Positions 8,811 to 18,450 are shown, counted from the first letter of the stretch. The stretch: 64,000 nt of DNA from an uncultured Bacteroidales bacterium (GCA_900321715.1 ONXC01000013.1:1-64000), one strand, 5' to 3'. Numbers and translations: made by a program. The notes: generated by a model not told the origin, from the sequence alone.

Positions 8811-9786
8811 AACGGCAGTTGTCATACTTAATTACAACACCAGGGAGTACCTGAGGCGCTTCCTGCCGGGGCTCATTGCATCCTGCGATGGCCTTGACGC
8901 AGAGGTGATTGTGGCCGATAACGCATCTCATGACGGTTCACTTGACATGATGGCCGAAGAGTTTCCTTCCGTCCGCACCATTGCGCTTTCGGAGAACTAC
9001 GGCTTTACGGGCGGATACAACCGCGCCCTGGATGAGGTCCAGGCGCAGTATTACGTCCTCATAAACTCGGATGTGGAGGTTCCCTCCCACTGGCTCAGAG
9101 TGCTCCAGGAGTGGATGGACAGCCATCCGGAATGCGGTGCCTGCGGGCCCAAACTCATCTCCTTCAATGAAAGGGATACCTTTGAGTATGCCGGTGCGGC
9201 GGGCGGCCTTCTTGACCGTTACGGCTATCCTTTCTGCCGCGGCCGCATAATGCAGAAGGTGGAGAAGGACCACGGGCAGTATGACTCTCCAGCCGATGTC
9301 CTCTGGTGCTCCGGCGCCTGCCTTATGGTAAGGGCGGAAGTCTGGAATGCCCTTGGAGGCCTTGACGACCGCTTCTTTGCCCACATGGAGGAGATAGACC
9401 TATGCTGGAGGATGCAGTTAAGGGGCTGGAAAGTGACCGTAGTGCCTCAGTCTTATGTCTATCACATAGGCGGCGGCACACTCCCCAACGAGTCTCCCTT
9501 CAAGCTCCGTCTCAACTTCAGAAATAACCTCCTCCTCCTGGAAAACAACCTCCCCGCAACGCTTAATTCCCGCTTCCTGGCCCGCGTTCGCATCCTGACG
9601 CGTATGTGCCTTGACGGGTTATCGGCCCTTGTCTATCTATTCACGGGCAGGAAGTCCTTCTATGACGCCGTGGTCCAGGCGCACAGGGAGTACCGTAAAC
9701 TAAGACGCCCCGGGGAGATTCCCGCGGAGCGTCATAAACCTGCAGGCCTTTACAAAGGCTGGATTGTTCCTAAAGGACTGTTCTAG
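8803..9786 (+). CDS. Family 2 glycosyltransferase, rhamnosyltransferase-like
   Basis: GT-A fold glycosyltransferase. The N-terminus AVVILNYNTREYL and the nucleotide-binding region VIVADNASHDGS are classic GT2 signatures; NSDVEVP is the DXD-type metal site near residue 90, and MEEIDLCWRM matches the WbbL-like group. A C-terminal hydrophobic segment near residues 265-285 may tether it to the membrane. Start is GTG at 8803, overlapping the tldE stop by 8 bases. The 3' end meets the convergent M48 gene with a 4-base overlap. The acceptor glycan is unknown. Confidence 0.85.
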   Translation: MLKTAVVILNYNTREYLRRFLPGLIASCDGLDAEVIVADNASHDGSLDMMAEEFPSVRTIALSENYGFTGGYNRALDEVQAQYYVLINSDVEVPSHWLRVLQEWMDSHPECGACGPKLISFNERDTFEYAGAAGGLLDRYGYPFCRGRIMQKVEKDHGQYDSPADVLWCSGACLMVRAEVWNALGGLDDRFFAHMEEIDLCWRMQLRGWKVTVVPQSYVYHIGGGTLPNESPFKLRLNFRNNLLLLENNLPATLNSRFLARVRILTRMCLDGLSALVYLFTGRKSFYDAVVQAHREYRKLRRPGEIPAERHKPAGLYKGWIVPKGLF

Positions 9787-10559
9787 GGGCGTTTGAAGCC
9801 GTCTGCTTCACATTTTGCCGATATATTCTTGATTCGAGTTGCAACATCCGGGTGAGTGGAGAAGAGGTTGCTCACCGGGCCGCTGACTGAACTTCCGGAG
9901 GATTTCTGGAGTTTCTCAAAGGCCTGAACCATGGTCCAGGGATTGCGCTTTGCGGCAACGAGGAAGGAATAGCTGAAATCATCGGCCTCACTCTCCTGCT
10001 TCTTTGAATAATGGGCCTCTATCATGGCCTGGCCGATGGCACCAAGCTGGGAATCCGTGAGGGCTGCAACCTTGTCCGATGTTGCGGCAAGGCCCTCGAA
10101 AGCGGCGCTTGTTAAGAGGCTCCGGCGCATCTGCTGATATGTGTGCTCCAGCGCAACGTGACCAATTTCATGGCCGATTACGGTGAGGAGTTCTTCGTCG
10201 GTCATGAGATCCATGATGCCGGTGTAAACGCGTACAGAACCGTCTGCGCAGGCGAATGCGTTCACTTCAGGATTCCTGTAAACCTTGTAGTTGAGGGGCT
10301 GGTCTCCAATGTGGGTGAGCTTGCCCACAAGGTTATTGAGCCTCTTGGTATAAGGGTCTGTTGCCGGGAGCACAGCGCTCTGGGCATCCAGCTGGGTGAT
10401 GTACTGGGACACATAAGCCTGGACATCGGCCTTTGGAAGCGTAAGTGCCTGGGCGGCATATGCTCCGCTCTGGAGAAGCCTCTGGGAGTTTACATTCTGG
10501 AGTGCGGCGCAGGAAACCATTGAAAGGGCCGCGGCAACAATGACAAGTAAGCGTTTCAT
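9783..10559 (-). CDS. M48 family metalloprotease, lipoprotein
   Basis: Probable periplasmic zinc protease of the M48/LoiP-BepA type. MKRLLVIVAAALSMVSC carries a lipobox with Cys17, so it is likely lipid-anchored. Zinc motif HEIGH sits inside VIGHEIGHVALEH near residue 125, and the third-ligand region ESEADDFSYSFL follows near residue 190. Length 258. Start chosen at the complement of 10559; an upstream in-frame ATG would put coding over the promoter. The family acts in envelope quality control; the specific target is unknown. Confidence 0.86.
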   Translation of the reverse strand: MKRLLVIVAAALSMVSCAALQNVNSQRLLQSGAYAAQALTLPKADVQAYVSQYITQLDAQSAVLPATDPYTKRLNNLVGKLTHIGDQPLNYKVYRNPEVNAFACADGSVRVYTGIMDLMTDEELLTVIGHEIGHVALEHTYQQMRRSLLTSAAFEGLAATSDKVAALTDSQLGAIGQAMIEAHYSKKQESEADDFSYSFLVAAKRNPWTMVQAFEKLQKSSGSSVSGPVSNLFSTHPDVATRIKNISAKCEADGFKRP

Positions 10560-10577
10560 ACTAAGAATCAATTTGCA

Positions 10578-10614
10578 CAAATTTACAAAAATTAATGGAA
10601 AAAGCGTATCTTTG
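10578..10614. promoter_or_regulatory. Divergent promoters for the M48 protease (-) and trkA (+)
   Basis: Minus-strand TAAATTTG (10585-10578) lies 19 bases before the M48 ATG. Plus-strand TATCTTTG (10607-10614) lies 23 bases before the trkA ATG. Both match TAnnTTTG. The -33 elements are weak. Confidence 0.65.
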
Positions 10615-10637
10615 TGAATCAATAAACGCTTTAGGGT

Positions 10638-12005
10638 ATGAAAATTATCATCGAAGGAGCAGGACAGGTGGGAGCGCACCTAGCAAAGATGCTCTCCAAC
10701 GAGTCCAATGAAATAACGGTCATAGACCCGGATCCGGAGCGCATCCGTTCCCTGAGCCAGACCGCCGACGTAGCCACCATCCTTGGCGGCCCGTCATCCA
10801 TCCCGGATTTGAAAGAGGCAGGAGCCACATCGGCCGATCTTTTCATAGCCGTCAATCCCCTCCAGCCCCAGAGCGTGAACATTGTGAGCGCCCTTCTGGC
10901 CAAGAAACTTGGCACCAGGCGCGTTGTTGCCCGCGTGGACGACGAAGACTTCCTGTCCCCGGAGAACAAACTCCTTTTCAAGGACATGGGCCTTGACATG
11001 ATGTTCTTCCCGGAAAAGAGCGCCTCTGATGAAGTGGACGACATGCTCCGCTCCACGGCCTCCACGGACACTCTTGATTTTGCCCGCGGAAAACTCCAGC
11101 TTGGCGTATTCAAACTAGACGACGACTCCCCCCTTCTGGACATGACGGTGGCAGAGTTCTCGCAGGCTATCACCCAGCTCCCCAACGGGGCCGAATTCCG
11201 CATTGTAGCTATCTCCAGGGGTAATTCCACAATAATTCCAAAGTTTGATTCCACCTTCAAGCCGGGAGATTACCTTTACATCATAAGCTGCCGTGACGGC
11301 ATGCCCGCCCTCATGAAATACCTGGGGAAGGACAAACTGGAAATACGCCGCGTACTCATCCTCGGAGGCAGTGAGATAGGCCAGATGGTAGCCGCCCGCC
11401 TTGCCGCCCGAAAGATGGACGACATAAAGATAATTGACATCAATCCCAAGCACTGCAGGTATCTCTCAGAGGTTCTTCCGGACAGCGTGAGCGTAGCCTG
11501 CGGAGACGTCCGCAATGCCGATTTCCTGAAGGACGAGGGCATGAACAGCTATCACGCAGTCCTTGCATTCACCGGCAGCGACGAAACCAACATCCTTTCC
11601 TGCGTGGTTGCAAAGAAGATGGGCGTTTCCCGCGTCATTGCGCAGGTGGAAAACCTGGAATACATACGCCTTGCAGAGGACATGGGCGTAGATAGCGTCA
11701 TCAACAAGAAGCTCATCACCGCCAGCCGTATCTTCAAGTTTACGCTCTCAGATAAGGTGCGTTCCGTGCGCTATGTGAGCGGCACTGACGCTGAAGTCCT
11801 TGAATACACCGCAGCCCCCGGCTCCCGCATCACCAAGAAGCCCCTCAAGGACATAGAATTCCCGGCCGATGCAATAATCGGCGGCATTATCCGCGGCGGA
11901 GACAGCTTCATTGCCGTGGGAAGCACCCACATAGAGGCCTACGACCGCGTTGCGGTGTTCGCCCTCCCTGATGCCGTGAAGGAGGTTGATAAGTTCTTCA
12001 GATGA
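10638..12005 (+). CDS. trkA: Trk potassium uptake regulatory subunit TrkA
   Basis: Cytoplasmic NAD(H)-binding gating subunit of the TrkH/TrkG K+ channel. Two RCK-N/RCK-C repeats: the first GAGQVG at residues 7-12 begins a Rossmann fold, and the second begins at LILGGSEIG near residue 235. Length 455 is standard. The channel subunit TrkH is not in the window. It precedes a sodium-pumping operon; a functional link in cation balance is inference. Confidence 0.93.
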   Translation: MKIIIEGAGQVGAHLAKMLSNESNEITVIDPDPERIRSLSQTADVATILGGPSSIPDLKEAGATSADLFIAVNPLQPQSVNIVSALLAKKLGTRRVVARVDDEDFLSPENKLLFKDMGLDMMFFPEKSASDEVDDMLRSTASTDTLDFARGKLQLGVFKLDDDSPLLDMTVAEFSQAITQLPNGAEFRIVAISRGNSTIIPKFDSTFKPGDYLYIISCRDGMPALMKYLGKDKLEIRRVLILGGSEIGQMVAARLAARKMDDIKIIDINPKHCRYLSEVLPDSVSVACGDVRNADFLKDEGMNSYHAVLAFTGSDETNILSCVVAKKMGVSRVIAQVENLEYIRLAEDMGVDSVINKKLITASRIFKFTLSDKVRSVRYVSGTDAEVLEYTAAPGSRITKKPLKDIEFPADAIIGGIIRGGDSFIAVGSTHIEAYDRVAVFALPDAVKEVDKFFR

Positions 12006-12880
12006 GACGCATAGCCATCATATTCCTCTCACTCTTTTTAGCCCTGGACCTTATGGCCCAGCCAAACCTTGTGAAGCCGGATTTCACCCAGCCCACCTAT
12101 GTATCAACGGAGTACTTCGGCCCAAATGCTTTTCCGGTGCCGGATATGAGTGATGGCAGGGTACGGCCTTATATTTACGCCGAACTTGCGGCAGACTATT
12201 ACAAAGGCCGGGTGGCCGATGGCAACGACCACACCTGGGACGGCTTCATCCGTCTCAACTTTCCTCTGTGGACAAAGCGCGCTTCCCTTGAGATATGGGG
12301 TCCTGCGGTGGAGCACTGGTCTTATTCAAACGCCGTCGCAGATTACCGCGGCATACGTGAGGACCGCAGCCAGAAAAAGTCCTGGGACTCAGGTGACCTC
12401 TATGTAGGGACAAACATTCAGGTGCTGGTTGGAAAGCCCAACACCCTGAAGCCGGACATTCTCCTTAGGGCCGTACTGAAATCGGCCATGGGAAACACCT
12501 TTGAACAGGCGCGCTACTACGACTGCGGCGGCTATTTCTTTGACGGCACCATTGCCTGGTCAAGGGCCTTTCAGTACAGTTACGTGATGGAAATCAGGGC
12601 AGGCCTAAGCGGCGGATTCCTCTGCTGGCAGGACGGTCTTGCAAGGCAGAACGACGCAGTCCAGTACGGCCTGTTTGCCAGCATTTCCACCTGGGGCTTC
12701 ACATTTATGGCCGATTATTCCGGCTACATCGGCTGGGAGAATGACGGGGACCGTCCCCGCCGCATCCGCCTCAGGCTGGACGGCAACGCCGGCCGCTGGC
12801 GCCCGTTTGTCCAGTACACCCACGGTTTCAAGAACTATCCTTTTGACGGCATCCGCATAGGAACCGGTTTCTGCTTCTAG
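12002..12880 (+). CDS. Secreted beta-barrel-like protein of unknown function
   Basis: 292 residues with a signal peptide (MRRIAIIFLSLFLALDLMAQ). The mature part has many alternating aromatic strands and ends in an aromatic run (RIGTGFCF), a pattern of outer-membrane barrels with a C-terminal Phe. I do not recognise a named family. The start overlaps the trkA stop by 4 bases, so it is likely co-transcribed with trkA. Confidence 0.6.
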   Translation: MRRIAIIFLSLFLALDLMAQPNLVKPDFTQPTYVSTEYFGPNAFPVPDMSDGRVRPYIYAELAADYYKGRVADGNDHTWDGFIRLNFPLWTKRASLEIWGPAVEHWSYSNAVADYRGIREDRSQKKSWDSGDLYVGTNIQVLVGKPNTLKPDILLRAVLKSAMGNTFEQARYYDCGGYFFDGTIAWSRAFQYSYVMEIRAGLSGGFLCWQDGLARQNDAVQYGLFASISTWGFTFMADYSGYIGWENDGDRPRRIRLRLDGNAGRWRPFVQYTHGFKNYPFDGIRIGTGFCF

Positions 12881-12897
12881 CCCTAACCGGCTGACAA

Positions 12898-12973
12898 GCA
12901 CGTTTTTATACCCTTTTTGCGCTTATCGCCGGCATTTGCCGGAGATGAGCACGTTTTTACCCTATTTTTGTGC
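12898..12973. repeat. Two imperfect direct repeats around a small hairpin
   Basis: GCACGTTTTTATACCC... (12898-12922) and GCACGTTTTTACCCTA... (12949-12973) are near-copies, separated by the hairpin CCGGCA-TT-TGCCGG. The pattern CACGTTTT - 5-7 bases - TTTTTGTG also appears on the other strand in the 48.5-kb tandem repeat. The element occupies most of the 148-base gap between the barrel-like gene and the decarboxylase promoter. Confidence 0.5.
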
Positions 12974-12976
12974 CTG

Positions 12977-13007
12977 TTGCTGTTCTCCCCGAAAATGCGT
13001 ATATTTG
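12977..13007 (+). promoter_or_regulatory. Promoter of the decarboxylase / V-ATPase run
   Basis: TTG at 12977-12979 and TATATTTG at 13000-13007 are 20 bases apart, matching the Bacteroidota -33/-7 consensus. Transcription would start near 13013, with ATG at 13029. No other convincing promoter occurs in gaps up to 25008. Confidence 0.75.
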
Positions 13008-13028
13008 TAGGTTAAATATATATACAGA

Positions 13029-14585
13029 ATGAGTATACAGTCAGATAATATAGAAAAACTGGTTCAGCGCCGCGCAAAGGCACGCCTTGGCGGCGGTGAG
13101 AAAAGGATTGAGGCTCAGCACGCAAAGGGCAAACTCACTGCCCGGGAGCGCCTTGACCTCCTTCTTGATCCCGGCAGTTTCGAGGAATTCGACATGTTTG
13201 TCCAGCACCGCTGCACAAACTTCGGGATGGATGCCTCCCACCCTGACGGAGACGGCGTTGTGACCGGCTGCGGCACCATAGGCGGCCGCTTGGTCTATGT
13301 CTTCGCCCAGGATTTCACAGTAAGCGGCGGTTCCCTCTCCAAAACCATGAGTGAGAAGATCTGCAAGGTCCAGGATATGGCCCTCAGGGCAGGAGCGCCG
13401 TGCATCGGCCTCAATGATTCCGGCGGTGCACGTATCCAGGAAGGCATAGACGCCCTTGCAGGCTACGGAGAGATCTTCGAGCGCAACATCCTAGCAAGCG
13501 GCGTTGTTCCCCAGATAAGCTGCATCATGGGTCCCTGCGCAGGCGGTGCGGTGTACTCCCCCGCCCTCACGGACTTCACCCTCATGGTCAAGAACACCTC
13601 CTACATGTTCCTTACCGGCCCGGCCGTTGTAAAGAGCGTCACCGGAGAGGTTGTGGACCAGGAGCAGCTTGGCGGCGCATCAGTCCACGCCAGCAAGAGC
13701 GGCGTGGCACATTTTGCCGCAGAGGATGAGAAGGAAGCCATCCAGACCATCAAGGAACTGCTTGGCTACATCCCCCAGAACAATATGGAGTGCGCCCCCT
13801 TCAAGGAAACCTCAGATCCCCTTAACAGGGTGGACGACTCCCTCAACTCCATTGTGCCGGACAACCCCAACAAGGCCTACGACATGTACGGTGTCATAGG
13901 GAGCATAGTGGACGATGGCAAATTCCTGGAGATCCACAAGGACTTTGCAAAGAACATCATAGTGGGCTTTGCCCGCTTCAACGGCCGCAGCGTGGGTATC
14001 GTTGCCAATCAGCCCAAGGTCCTTGCAGGCGTCCTTGACATCAACGCCAGCCGTAAGGCCGCACGCTTTGTACGCTTCTGCGACGCCTTCAACATCCCCC
14101 TTGTCACCCTTGTAGACGTCCCCGGCTTCCTTCCCGGCACCCAGCAGGAGTACGGTGCCATCATTACAAACGGCGCAAAACTCCTCTACGCTTACGGTGA
14201 GGCCACGGTTCCAAAGGTCACCGTTACCCTCCGTAAAGGCTACGGCGGCGCCCACATAGTGATGAGCTGCAAGCAGCTTCGCGGAGACATCAACTACGCA
14301 TGGCCCAGCGCCCAGATTGCAGTCATGGGTGCCGACGGCGCAGTGAACGTCCTCTACGCCAAGGAAATCAAGGCAGACCCCGAAAACGCCAAGGCCATCT
14401 TCGAGGAAAAGAAGAAGGAGTACGAAGACCTCTTCTCAAATCCCTACCAGGCCGCCCAGAAGGGCTATATTGATGACGTGATAGAGCCCCGCAACACCCG
14501 CTTCCGCGTAATCCGCGCCCTGGAGCAGCTTTCAACCAAACGTCAGGAAATCCCCGCAAAGAAACATGACAACCTGCCTCTGTAA
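13029..14585 (+). CDS. mmdA: Methylmalonyl-CoA decarboxylase / acyl-CoA carboxylase carboxyltransferase subunit
   Basis: Biotin-dependent carboxyltransferase of 518 residues (crotonase-like N- and C-domains). It moves CO2 from methylmalonyl-CoA to biotin on the carrier protein. Visible family segments: [21 protein letters not shown] near residue 35, GGARIQEG near 133, [11 protein letters not shown] near 167, and [15 protein letters not shown] near 365. The next genes encode gamma, biotin-carrier and membrane beta subunits, which identifies it as a Na+-pumping decarboxylase rather than a cytosolic carboxylase. Likely used in the succinate-to-propionate route. Confidence 0.92.
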   Translation: MSIQSDNIEKLVQRRAKARLGGGEKRIEAQHAKGKLTARERLDLLLDPGSFEEFDMFVQHRCTNFGMDASHPDGDGVVTGCGTIGGRLVYVFAQDFTVSGGSLSKTMSEKICKVQDMALRAGAPCIGLNDSGGARIQEGIDALAGYGEIFERNILASGVVPQISCIMGPCAGGAVYSPALTDFTLMVKNTSYMFLTGPAVVKSVTGEVVDQEQLGGASVHASKSGVAHFAAEDEKEAIQTIKELLGYIPQNNMECAPFKETSDPLNRVDDSLNSIVPDNPNKAYDMYGVIGSIVDDGKFLEIHKDFAKNIIVGFARFNGRSVGIVANQPKVLAGVLDINASRKAARFVRFCDAFNIPLVTLVDVPGFLPGTQQEYGAIITNGAKLLYAYGEATVPKVTVTLRKGYGGAHIVMSCKQLRGDINYAWPSAQIAVMGADGAVNVLYAKEIKADPENAKAIFEEKKKEYEDLFSNPYQAAQKGYIDDVIEPRNTRFRVIRALEQLSTKRQEIPAKKHDNLPL

Positions 14586-15012
14586 CATAGTTCTCACTGC
14601 GGGCGCAGACCGAATGGCCGCCACAGACCCCCACGGCTGGACTCTCACCATAATAAGCGTGGGCGTGGTATTCATTGCCCTCATCATCCTGTACGGCCTG
14701 TACAGCCTCTCAGGAAGGATTTTCTCCGGAGAACTTAAGGCCGATGCAAAAAAGGCCGCACGCGCAGGAAAACGCCTTACCCGTGCAGTCATTCCCGGCT
14801 CCTCAAATGAGGAATCCAATGAGATTGCTGCGGCAATAGCCATGGCCCTTGACATGGAAAAGGGCGGAGACACCTACGCAGCAATAGCCGCTGCCGTACA
14901 CCTTTATCTCTCTGACACTGTCCATGACATTGAGCCCGGTATTGTAACCATAACCAGAAAGGACACCGCCTGGAATAGTAAGGAACTCACTTTTAGAAGA
15001 TTACCAAGATAG
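14566..15012 (+). CDS. Decarboxylase gamma/delta subunit (OadG family)
   Basis: Small membrane anchor linking the carboxyltransferase to the beta subunit. One TM helix ([20 protein letters not shown], near residues 29-48) is followed by a charged, Ala/Lys-rich cytosolic tail, as in OadG/MmdD proteins. The first ATG at 14566 overlaps mmdA by 20 bases; ATG at 14614 is an alternative start just before the helix. The C-terminal part containing [13 protein letters not shown] and [12 protein letters not shown] is typical of Bacteroidota OadG. Confidence 0.82.
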   Translation: MTTCLCNIVLTAGADRMAATDPHGWTLTIISVGVVFIALIILYGLYSLSGRIFSGELKADAKKAARAGKRLTRAVIPGSSNEESNEIAAAIAMALDMEKGGDTYAAIAAAVHLYLSDTVHDIEPGIVTITRKDTAWNSKELTFRRLPR

Positions 15013-15014
15013 AT

Positions 15015-15464
15015 ATGAAAGAATATAAATTCAAGATTAACGGAAAAGATTACGCCGTCAAAATAGGAGAGGCCAGCGGCCGCAGCCTTACGGTGAACGT
15101 GAACGGGGCCGATTATCAGGTGGAGTTATCGGAAGGAGATTTCTCCGCTGCGCCTTCGGCTCCGGTCGAAATGACAAAAGGACCTTCGGCTCCGGCGGAG
15201 GTGTCTCCTGCCGCCGCCGAAGCAGCACCCAAGGCAGCTCCTACCGGCGCGGGAAAGACCATCAAGAGCCCGCTTCCCGGCATCATCATCAGCATCAACG
15301 TCAAGGAAGGCCAGGCCGTCACACGCGGCCAGAAAGTGGCCGTCATAGAGGCCATGAAGATGGAAAACGACATCCTTGCCGAGTGTGACGGCACCATCAC
15401 AGCCATCCACGCAGCCAAGGGAGATTCCGTCCTTGAAGGCGCAGACATAGTAACCATCGGCTGA
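15015..15464 (+). CDS. mmdC: Biotin carboxyl carrier protein of the decarboxylase
   Basis: 149 residues. The C-terminal biotinyl domain (about residues 82-149) carries EAMKMEND with the biotinylated Lys at 115. The N-terminal 40 residues form a small beta domain. Between them is a Pro/Ala-rich linker (residues 42-80). Part of that linker is encoded by DNA resembling a dispersed repeat, with the 13-mer CCTTCGGCTCCGG occurring twice. The carrier shuttles CO2-biotin between MmdA and the membrane beta subunit. It starts 2 bases after the gamma gene and its stop overlaps the beta start. Confidence 0.92.
   Translation: MKEYKFKINGKDYAVKIGEASGRSLTVNVNGADYQVELSEGDFSAAPSAPVEMTKGPSAPAEVSPAAAEAAPKAAPTGAGKTIKSPLPGIIISINVKEGQAVTRGQKVAVIEAMKMENDILAECDGTITAIHAAKGDSVLEGADIVTIG
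15138..15195. repeat. Repeat-like insert inside the biotin-carrier linker
   Basis: CCTTCGGCTCCGG occurs at 15153-15165 and 15183-15195, with TCGAAATGAC between. The segment starting GATTTCTCCGCTGC resembles a kind of intergenic repeat known from bacterial genomes. It stays in frame and codes for residues about 42-62 of the linker. Confidence 0.5.
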
Positions 15465-16624
15465 TGAATACAATCTTAGACAGCCTCCAGCAATTCTGGC
15501 AGTACACGGGATTCGCCAACTGCACCTGGCAGCATCTGGTGATGATCCTTATCGGCCTTGTTTTCATTACGCTGGGCATAGTAAAGAAATGGGAGCCGCT
15601 ACTTCTGGTGCCTATCGGCTTTGGCATGATTGTGGGCAACATTCCACTTTTCTTTGACCCCGCAACGGGTGCAGGCCTCAGGATTGGCATCTATGAGGAG
15701 GGTTCCGTCCTCAACATCCTCTACCACGGCGTAAGGAATGGCTGGTATCCTCCCCTTATCTTCCTTGGAATTGGCGCCATGACGGATTTCAGCGCGCTCA
15801 TTTCCCAGCCAAGGCTCATCCTTATTGGTGCCGCGGCCCAGCTTGGAATCTTCGGTGCATATCTTCTGGCCCTTCTGTTCGGCTTCCTGCCCAACGAGGC
15901 CGGAGCCATTGGCATTATCGGCGGCGCAGACGGCCCTACGGCCATTTTCCTAAGTTCCAAGCTTGCCCCGGAACTGATGGGCGCCATCGCTGTATCGGCC
16001 TATTCATATATGGCCCTGGTGCCGGTTATCCAGAAACCTATCATGCTGCTCCTCACCACCAAGAAGGAGCGTCTAATACGCATGAAAAAGCCCCGTGAAG
16101 TGAGCCAGAGGGAAAAGATTGTGTTCCCCATCATCGGCTTTATCTGCACGGCCTTCATAGTTCCCAGCGGTCTTCCGCTGCTTGGAATGCTGTTCTTTGG
16201 AAACCTCCTGAAGGAAAGCGGCGTCACAAAGCGCCTTGCCGCAACCGCCGGCGGGTCACTGATAGACGTGGTGACAACGCTCATCGGCCTTACAGTTGGT
16301 GCGTCCACCCAGGCCGATGTATTCCTCACCGGCCGCTCAGTCCTCATCTTCGGCCTTGGCCTTGCGTCCTTTGTGATTGCCACAACCTTCGGGGTCAGCT
16401 TCGCCAAGTTCATGAACCTGTTCCTGCCTGAGGGCAAGAAGATCAACCCTCTCATTGGCAATGCAGGCGTTTCTGCCGTGCCGGATGCAGCGCGCGTTTC
16501 TGAGACCGTGGGCCTGGAAGCAGATCCCTCCAACCACCTCCTCACCCACGCCATGGCTCCAAACGTAGCCGGCGTAATCGGTTCTGCGGTGGCAGCAGGT
16601 ATCCTCCTTAGTTTCCTTGGATAA
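15464..16624 (+). CDS. mmdB: Na+-translocating decarboxylase beta subunit
   Basis: Integral membrane subunit (386 residues, OadB/MmdB/GcdB family) that decarboxylates carboxybiotin and exports Na+. Family segments visible: GIGAMTDFSALI near residue 102, GIIGGADGPTAIF near 148, and GNAGVSAVPDAARV near 330, where the family has its Na+/carboxybiotin Asp and Asn residues. Start overlaps the carrier stop; the next gene begins at its stop codon. Confidence 0.93.
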   Translation: MNTILDSLQQFWQYTGFANCTWQHLVMILIGLVFITLGIVKKWEPLLLVPIGFGMIVGNIPLFFDPATGAGLRIGIYEEGSVLNILYHGVRNGWYPPLIFLGIGAMTDFSALISQPRLILIGAAAQLGIFGAYLLALLFGFLPNEAGAIGIIGGADGPTAIFLSSKLAPELMGAIAVSAYSYMALVPVIQKPIMLLLTTKKERLIRMKKPREVSQREKIVFPIIGFICTAFIVPSGLPLLGMLFFGNLLKESGVTKRLAATAGGSLIDVVTTLIGLTVGASTQADVFLTGRSVLIFGLGLASFVIATTFGVSFAKFMNLFLPEGKKINPLIGNAGVSAVPDAARVSETVGLEADPSNHLLTHAMAPNVAGVIGSAVAAGILLSFLG

Positions 16625-17826
16625 TGAAAGGGCGTTCTCTCATACTGGTAGGCTTCATGCTCCTTATGGCATGTTCTGCAGCCAATGCCCAGAAAATGGA
16701 CAAAGAAAGGCTGGAACTGATTGACAGCGTGATTGTTGACGCCATTCTGCAAAAGACCATACCCGGTGCGGTTGTGGGCATAGTCAAGGACGGAAAGATG
16801 GTTTATGAAAAGTGCTTCGGCAGCAAGACCCTCATTCCGGAAACAGAGCCCATGACCACCCAGACCATGTTCGACCTAGCCTCCCTCACCAAGTGCCTTG
16901 GCACCACAATAGCCGTCATGCAGCTTGTAGAGAAGGGCAAGATCCGCCTCATGGACCCCGTTGACTATTACCTCCCTCGTTTCAGAGACTGGCGTGATCC
17001 CAAGACCAGGAAACTGGAAAGGATAAGGGTAAAGCACCTTCTTACGCACTCCTCCGGCCTGGAGGCATTCCTTAAGGACGTCCCCGGATTTGTCAAACAG
17101 TATGGAGAGGGTAATTCGGAGCGCCTTGTTCAGTACATCGCAGAAGAATCCCCAAGGGCATTTGCTCCCGGAACGGACGTACTCTACAGCTGCTTCAATT
17201 TCATCATGCTCCAGCAAATAGTGGAGAAAGTCACCGGAGAGCGTCTCTGTGACTATCTCCAGGAGAATGTCTTTGACGTCCTTGGCCTTGAGCACACCTG
17301 CTTCTTCCCCTTGGACGGAAAGCCCATAAAACCGGAACTCGCAGAGCTATGCGCCCCCACTGAATTTGTGGGAGACACCCTCCTTCTAAAGGCGCAGGTC
17401 CATGACCCCACCGCACGCCTTGTGATGAAAGGCAATTCCGGTAATGCCGGCATGTTCTCCAACGTAGAAGACATAGCCGTCATCTGCTCTGCCCTTCTTA
17501 ACGGCGGTGAGTGGAAGGGAAAACGCATCCTGGCGCCCCAGACGGTCAAAAAAATCTTCGAGGTCCCTTCAGAAAACGATCCAAAGGTGGCCCGCGCCCT
17601 TGGCTGGGACACCTACTACAGCGCTCCTTTCATGTCCGGTGACATATTTGAGACTCAGAACCTCAGGGGGCACTCCGGCTATACCGGGACGTCCGTCCTC
17701 ATTGATCCGGACACCGACACCATCCTCATAATCCTCACACACAGGGTTCACCCCAAAGATAAAGGCTCCGTCAGCCGCATGCGCGGAATCATAGCGTCCA
17801 TCACGGCATCGGCCATAAATGATTGA
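16624..17826 (+). CDS. Serine hydrolase (class C beta-lactamase / esterase family)
   Basis: Exported penicillin-recognising-fold serine hydrolase, 400 residues. MKGRSLILVGFMLLMAC resembles a lipobox, although cleavage after ANA is also possible. Catalytic SxxK is SLTK (Ser87, Lys90). The YxN position reads Y-S-C near residue 188, an unusual third residue. GHSGYTG near residue 345 fills the third motif. Such proteins act as peptidoglycan D,D-hydrolases or esterases; the substrate is not readable here. It sits 21 bases before the V-ATPase genes in the same run. Confidence 0.82.
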   Translation: MKGRSLILVGFMLLMACSAANAQKMDKERLELIDSVIVDAILQKTIPGAVVGIVKDGKMVYEKCFGSKTLIPETEPMTTQTMFDLASLTKCLGTTIAVMQLVEKGKIRLMDPVDYYLPRFRDWRDPKTRKLERIRVKHLLTHSSGLEAFLKDVPGFVKQYGEGNSERLVQYIAEESPRAFAPGTDVLYSCFNFIMLQQIVEKVTGERLCDYLQENVFDVLGLEHTCFFPLDGKPIKPELAELCAPTEFVGDTLLLKAQVHDPTARLVMKGNSGNAGMFSNVEDIAVICSALLNGGEWKGKRILAPQTVKKIFEVPSENDPKVARALGWDTYYSAPFMSGDIFETQNLRGHSGYTGTSVLIDPDTDTILIILTHRVHPKDKGSVSRMRGIIASITASAIND

Positions 17827-17847
17827 ATATAACTAAACAATAATGAT

Positions 17848-18447
17848 ATGGATAAACTCCAGGAACTGACCCAGAAACTGTATGAAGAGGGTCTTTCAAA
17901 AGGAAAGCAGGAAGGAGAGGCCATCCTCTCCAAGGCCAAGGCAGACGCTGAGGCCATTGTAAAAAAGGCCACCGATGAGGCCCAGGCAATCCTTGCCAAG
18001 GCCCGCAAAGAGGCCGATGACCTTCGCGTAAGGGTGGAGGGAGACGTCAAGACTGCATCGGCCCAGGCCCTCCAGGCCACAAAGGCCGATATTGAGTCCC
18101 TCATAGTTGCAAAGGCCGTTGAGCCCGCCGGCACCGCCCTCAAGGAGCCCGATTTCCTGAAGAGCGTGATCACTGAGGTTGCAAAGCGCTTCAGCGCAGA
18201 GGAGCCCCAGGACCTCTCACTCATCCTTCCTGAAAAGCTTCAGGGTGAGCTTGAGCCATTCGTGAAGGGAGAGCTTGCAAAAGCCGTTGGAAAAGGCGTA
18301 GAGGCTTCCTTCTCCAAGAAGGTTGCGGGCGGCTTCTCTATCGGCCCCAAGGATGGCAGCTATTTCATCAGCCTTACTGAAGAATCCTTCAAGGCCCTTA
18401 TCGGGGAATACATGCGCCCCGCTACCAAGAAGATCCTCTTTGGCTAG
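17848..18447 (+). CDS. atpE: V-type ATP synthase subunit E
   Basis: Peripheral-stalk subunit, 199 residues. The N-terminal half is a long Ala/Lys/Glu-rich helix (KAKADAEAIVKKATDEAQAI region, residues 28-85) as in E subunits, followed by a small globular C-terminus. It is first in the V-ATPase gene block and ends 3 bases before DUF2764. The peripheral stalk holds the A3B3 head against the membrane subunit I. Confidence 0.83.
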   Translation: MDKLQELTQKLYEEGLSKGKQEGEAILSKAKADAEAIVKKATDEAQAILAKARKEADDLRVRVEGDVKTASAQALQATKADIESLIVAKAVEPAGTALKEPDFLKSVITEVAKRFSAEEPQDLSLILPEKLQGELEPFVKGELAKAVGKGVEASFSKKVAGGFSIGPKDGSYFISLTEESFKALIGEYMRPATKKILFG

Positions 18448-18450
18448 TGT

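Noticed and set aside
13029..15464. Cytosolic propionyl-CoA carboxylase
   Set aside because: No biotin carboxylase subunit is present, while OadG- and OadB-type membrane subunits are.
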